Origin: Pseudomonas fluorescens
GTDB taxonomy: Bacteria; Pseudomonadota; Gammaproteobacteria; Pseudomonadales; Pseudomonadaceae
DNA length: 64,000 bases
Reading direction: 5' to 3'
Assembly: GCF_902498195.1 (NCBI RefSeq)
Contig: NZ_CABVIY010000003.1
Coordinates: forward strand, 806,001 to 870,000
The notes beneath the pieces are model-generated. The model saw nothing but the letters and a program-made list of their open reading frames with translations. It was not told the DNA's origin and searched no databases. Positions within the stretch are counted from its first letter, which is position 1. Every line of letters starts with the position of its first letter. The translations under genes were made by a program, and so were the position numbers. Below, one piece after another: positions 61,789-64,000 of this stretch.

Positions 61789-63405
61789 TCAGGCCGGCGC
61801 GCTGTCGGCCACCCGTGCACGCAGTTCGTTCTTCGCCACCTTGCTCGACGGGTTGAGTGGCAAGGCGCTGAAGAAGCGCACCTGGCGCGGCACCTTGTAA
61901 TTGGCCATCTGCTCGCGGCTCCAGGCGATCAGTTGCGCCTCGTCCAGTTGTGCCCCTTCGCGCAGCACCACACAGGCACACCCGACCTCGCCCATGCGCT
62001 CGTCGGCGATACCGATCACCGCCACCTGGGCAATCGCCGGGTGGCGGATCAGCGCCGCTTCGATTTCCGCCGGGTAGCAGTTGAAACCGCCGACGATGAA
62101 CATGTCTTTCAGGCGATCGGTGATGATCAGGTTGCCCGCCTCGTCCAGCCGCCCGACATCGCCGGTGTGCAGCCAGTGGTCGGCGTCGATGGCTTCGCGG
62201 GTCGCTTCGGGGTTCTGGAAGTACCCCTGCATCACATGGAAGCCGCGCAGGCAGATCTCCCCGGTTTGCCCCTGCGCCAGCGCCTGGTTCTGCGGGTCGC
62301 GGATGCTCACTTCGGTGCCGGCAATCGGCCGGCCGCTGGTGCTGGCGATCACGTGCGCCGAGTCCTGGGGATCGCAGATGGTTGCCAGGCCGCCACATTC
62401 GGTCAGGCCATAGGCGGTGGTGACCACGGCAAACCCCAGCTCGTTGCGCATGCGTTCGATCAGGCTCGGCGGAATGCTCGCCGAGCCGGTCACCGCGATG
62501 CGCAGGCTCGACAGGTCGGTCTGCCTGAGCCGCGGGTGGGCCAGCAGCGACAGGTACAGGGTCGGCGCGCCGGGCAATACGCTGATGCGTTCGCGGGCGA
62601 TGCGCTGGAACACCTGTTCTGGGTCGAATACCGCATGGGGCAGGATGGTCGCCCCGCCGATCAGGCAGGTCAGCCATCCGGCCTTGTAGCCGAAGGCGTG
62701 GAAGAACGGGTTGACGATCAGGTAGCGGTCGCCCGGCACCAGGCCGATCACCCGGACGTATTCGGTGAAGGCCCGCAGGTTCTGGCCATGACCGCTCATC
62801 ACGCCCTTGGGTTTGCCGGTGGTGCCGGACGTAAACAACAGGTCGCACATGGCCTCGGGGCCCACCGCCATGGCCCGGCGCGTGGCGCTCTCGGCATCGA
62901 CGGTCGCGGCGCCGCGCAGGAATTGGGCAAGTGTCAGGTCCGAAGTCAGCGCCGGCGTGTCGCCCTCGATCGTCACCAGGTGTTCGAGGCTGGCCGGCCG
63001 ATGGGGCGCGAGCAGCGCCGGGTAGTCGACCTCGAGAAAACGCTGCTGGACAAACAACAGCCGGCAGCCGCTACGCTCCAGCACATCGGCGGCTTCAAGC
63101 CCTTTCATCCGCGTGTTGATCGGCACCAGCACGGCACCGGCGCATTGAATGCCCAGCGCCGCGAGAATCCAGTCGGTGCTGTTCGGTGCCCAGATACCGA
63201 CCCGGTCACCGGCCTGGATCCCCAGGGCCATCAAGCCCTTGGCGAACCCCATGACCCGCTCGGGCAATTGGGCGTAATCGATGCACTGGCCGTTTTCCTC
63301 GATGGCCGTGCGCCCGGCAAAGCGCTGGGCACTGCTCAAGACCAGTTGGGCCAGGGTGGCGGGGGCGGCGCTCAGCGGCGCGGCAGGGTTCAGGCTCTGA
63401 TTCAT
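61789..63405 (-). CDS. AMP-forming acyl-CoA ligase (FadD-like)
   Basis: 538 aa from the ATG at 63405. ANL-superfamily motifs: LLFTSGTTGKPKG, YGLTECGG, TGDVGRLDEAGNLIITDRLKDMFIVGG, and the C-terminal catalytic Lys in NPSSKVAKNEL. It activates a carboxylic acid as its CoA thioester. FadD3-type ligases of steroid-ring degradation have this architecture and are a plausible identity beside a KshB-like reductase; fatty or aromatic acids are equally possible by sequence alone. It lies 16 bp downstream of the reductase gene. Confidence 0.88.
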   Translation of the reverse strand: MNQSLNPAAPLSAAPATLAQLVLSSAQRFAGRTAIEENGQCIDYAQLPERVMGFAKGLMALGIQAGDRVGIWAPNSTDWILAALGIQCAGAVLVPINTRMKGLEAADVLERSGCRLLFVQQRFLEVDYPALLAPHRPASLEHLVTIEGDTPALTSDLTLAQFLRGAATVDAESATRRAMAVGPEAMCDLLFTSGTTGKPKGVMSGHGQNLRAFTEYVRVIGLVPGDRYLIVNPFFHAFGYKAGWLTCLIGGATILPHAVFDPEQVFQRIARERISVLPGAPTLYLSLLAHPRLRQTDLSSLRIAVTGSASIPPSLIERMRNELGFAVVTTAYGLTECGGLATICDPQDSAHVIASTSGRPIAGTEVSIRDPQNQALAQGQTGEICLRGFHVMQGYFQNPEATREAIDADHWLHTGDVGRLDEAGNLIITDRLKDMFIVGGFNCYPAEIEAALIRHPAIAQVAVIGIADERMGEVGCACVVLREGAQLDEAQLIAWSREQMANYKVPRQVRFFSALPLNPSSKVAKNELRARVADSAPA

Positions 63406-63421
63406 CGTAGGCTCGGGCTCG

Positions 63422-64000
63422 TCATTCGGGAAAGCGGATGCGCAATTGCGCGCTGGTGGGCACGGCCTGACAGGCCAGAATCCAGCCTTCGGCCAGGTCG
63501 CCTGCATCCAGTGCGTCGTTGTGCAGCAACTCGACATCGCCGCTTTCCAGCGTGCACATGCACGACGCGCAGCCGCCGACGCGACAGGCACTGGGCGGGT
63601 TGAGGCCGGCACGCTCCATGGCGGCCAGCACGGTTTCGCCACTGTCGCAGCTCAGCTGGTGATCCTCGCCGTCCAGGCGCACCGCCAGTTGCGCGGCCAT
63701 TGCCGCTTCGCTAGAGGCCACCGGCAGTTGTTCGCCTTCGCCGGGCAGCGAGACGAAACGCTCGACATGCACCCGTTTATCCGGCATGCCCAGGCCCTTG
63801 AGCGCGCTGACGGCCGCGTCCATGAAGGGGCCCGGCCCGCAGATGAAGGCCTGGGCATCGATGAATGGCCGCGCCAGTTCGGCCAGTTGCCCGACTGCCG
63901 GAATGCCCTGCACCGAATCGAGCCAATGGACGATTTGCAGGCGTTGCGGGTGCGCGCTGGCCAGGGCCTTGAGGTCTTCCTTGAAGATCACCGAGGCCTC
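63422..64000 (-). CDS. KshB-like ferredoxin-NAD(P) reductase with C-terminal 2Fe-2S (partial, start outside window)
   Basis: The last 193 residues of a PDR/phenol-hydroxylase-reductase-type protein (the frame stays open to the right edge, reading EASVIFKEDLKAL). The NAD-domain end is FICGPGPFMDAAVSALKG, as in 3-ketosteroid 9-alpha-hydroxylase reductase KshB. The plant-type 2Fe-2S site is CRVGGCASCMC with a distant fourth Cys (ILACQAV). It supplies electrons to a Rieske oxygenase, which must lie outside the window. Phenylacetyl-CoA epoxidase reductase (PaaE) is a related alternative. Confidence 0.82.
   Translation of the reverse strand, partial: EASVIFKEDLKALASAHPQRLQIVHWLDSVQGIPAVGQLAELARPFIDAQAFICGPGPFMDAAVSALKGLGMPDKRVHVERFVSLPGEGEQLPVASSEAAMAAQLAVRLDGEDHQLSCDSGETVLAAMERAGLNPPSACRVGGCASCMCTLESGDVELLHNDALDAGDLAEGWILACQAVPTSAQLRIRFPE

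Noticed and set aside
60422..63603. Long plus-strand frames (492 and 625 codons) antisense to the DUF1302 and ligase genes
   Set aside because: They carry no motifs, while the minus strand encodes a signal peptide, beta-barrel and ANL motifs.
61789..63642. An extended start for the acyl-CoA ligase at 63642
   Set aside because: The extra 79 residues overlap the KshB-like gene in another frame and look like shadow sequence; MNQSLNP at 63405 is the natural start.

Overview
The window is high-GC DNA from a fluorescent Pseudomonas (P. fluorescens/koreensis-like). Evidence for this is thirteen paired REP elements built on the GTAGGAGCGAGC...GCTCGCGA core, Hfq/Crc-type AAnAAnAA motifs at the starts of catabolic genes, and gene content typical of the catabolic accessory part of such genomes. 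No rRNA, tRNA, phage, IS element or CRISPR array was seen. Identification rests on reading the sequence; no database search was run.

Layout. (1) 1-11165: an uncharacterised polyol/sugar-type catabolic island. An OprB porin (cut by the window edge), an Fe-alcohol dehydrogenase and a glycerol-dehydrogenase-like enzyme run leftwards. A GMC oxidoreductase, a shikimate-dehydrogenase-like protein, an SDR, a second glycerol-dehydrogenase-like enzyme, a split transketolase and an MHS-type permease run rightwards. Both promoter regions carry the palindrome ATGATATATCAT, so one unseen regulator probably controls the whole island. (2) 11185-17041: a decayed LysE-type exporter, a patatin, a thioesterase, and an acyl-CoA dehydrogenase/3-hydroxyacyl-CoA dehydrogenase pair with a divergent LysR. 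(3) 17190-19528: a tight two-gene operon of a haem-oxygenase-fold diiron oxidase and an NPPY methyltransferase, with no pathway I can recognise. (4) 19696-23509: a KGG stress protein, a ClpP-like protein and a kinase/regulator/PAS signalling operon.

(5) 24406-35565: an aerobic methylated-amine cluster with trimethylamine monooxygenase (Tmm), TMAO demethylase (Tdm), a dimethylamine monooxygenase set, a GcvT-like protein, PurU, FolD and an APC permease. The genes describe TMA to TMAO to DMA to methylamine, with the released C1 units carried on tetrahydrofolate to formate. (6) 35709-46749: an SDR, a 3-ketosteroid-delta1-dehydrogenase-like flavoprotein, a Tat-exported amidase, a chemoreceptor, a coniferyl-aldehyde-type dehydrogenase, a flavin reductase, an MFS permease and a TetR regulator. 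(7) 47488-50786: an LLM oxidoreductase, a LysR, a hydroxynitrile-lyase-like cupin and a NIPSNAP protein.

(8) 50914-57934: an amino-acid-type ABC importer locus in which an aminotransferase and the ABC ATPase are fused in one 671-residue ORF. It is linked to a divergent aspartoacylase/TetR pair by a shared 15-bp operator. (9) 58740-64000: an OYE-type reductase, a DUF1302 outer-membrane protein, an acyl-CoA ligase and a KshB-like reductase cut by the right edge. Together with the KstD-like enzyme these suggest steroid or related polycyclic catabolism.

Most worth a second look: the aminotransferase-ATPase fusion with its shared operator, the diiron oxidase/methyltransferase pair, the palindrome-controlled polyol island, and the methylamine cluster with an unusual transporter and a neighbouring cysteine-rich sensor kinase.
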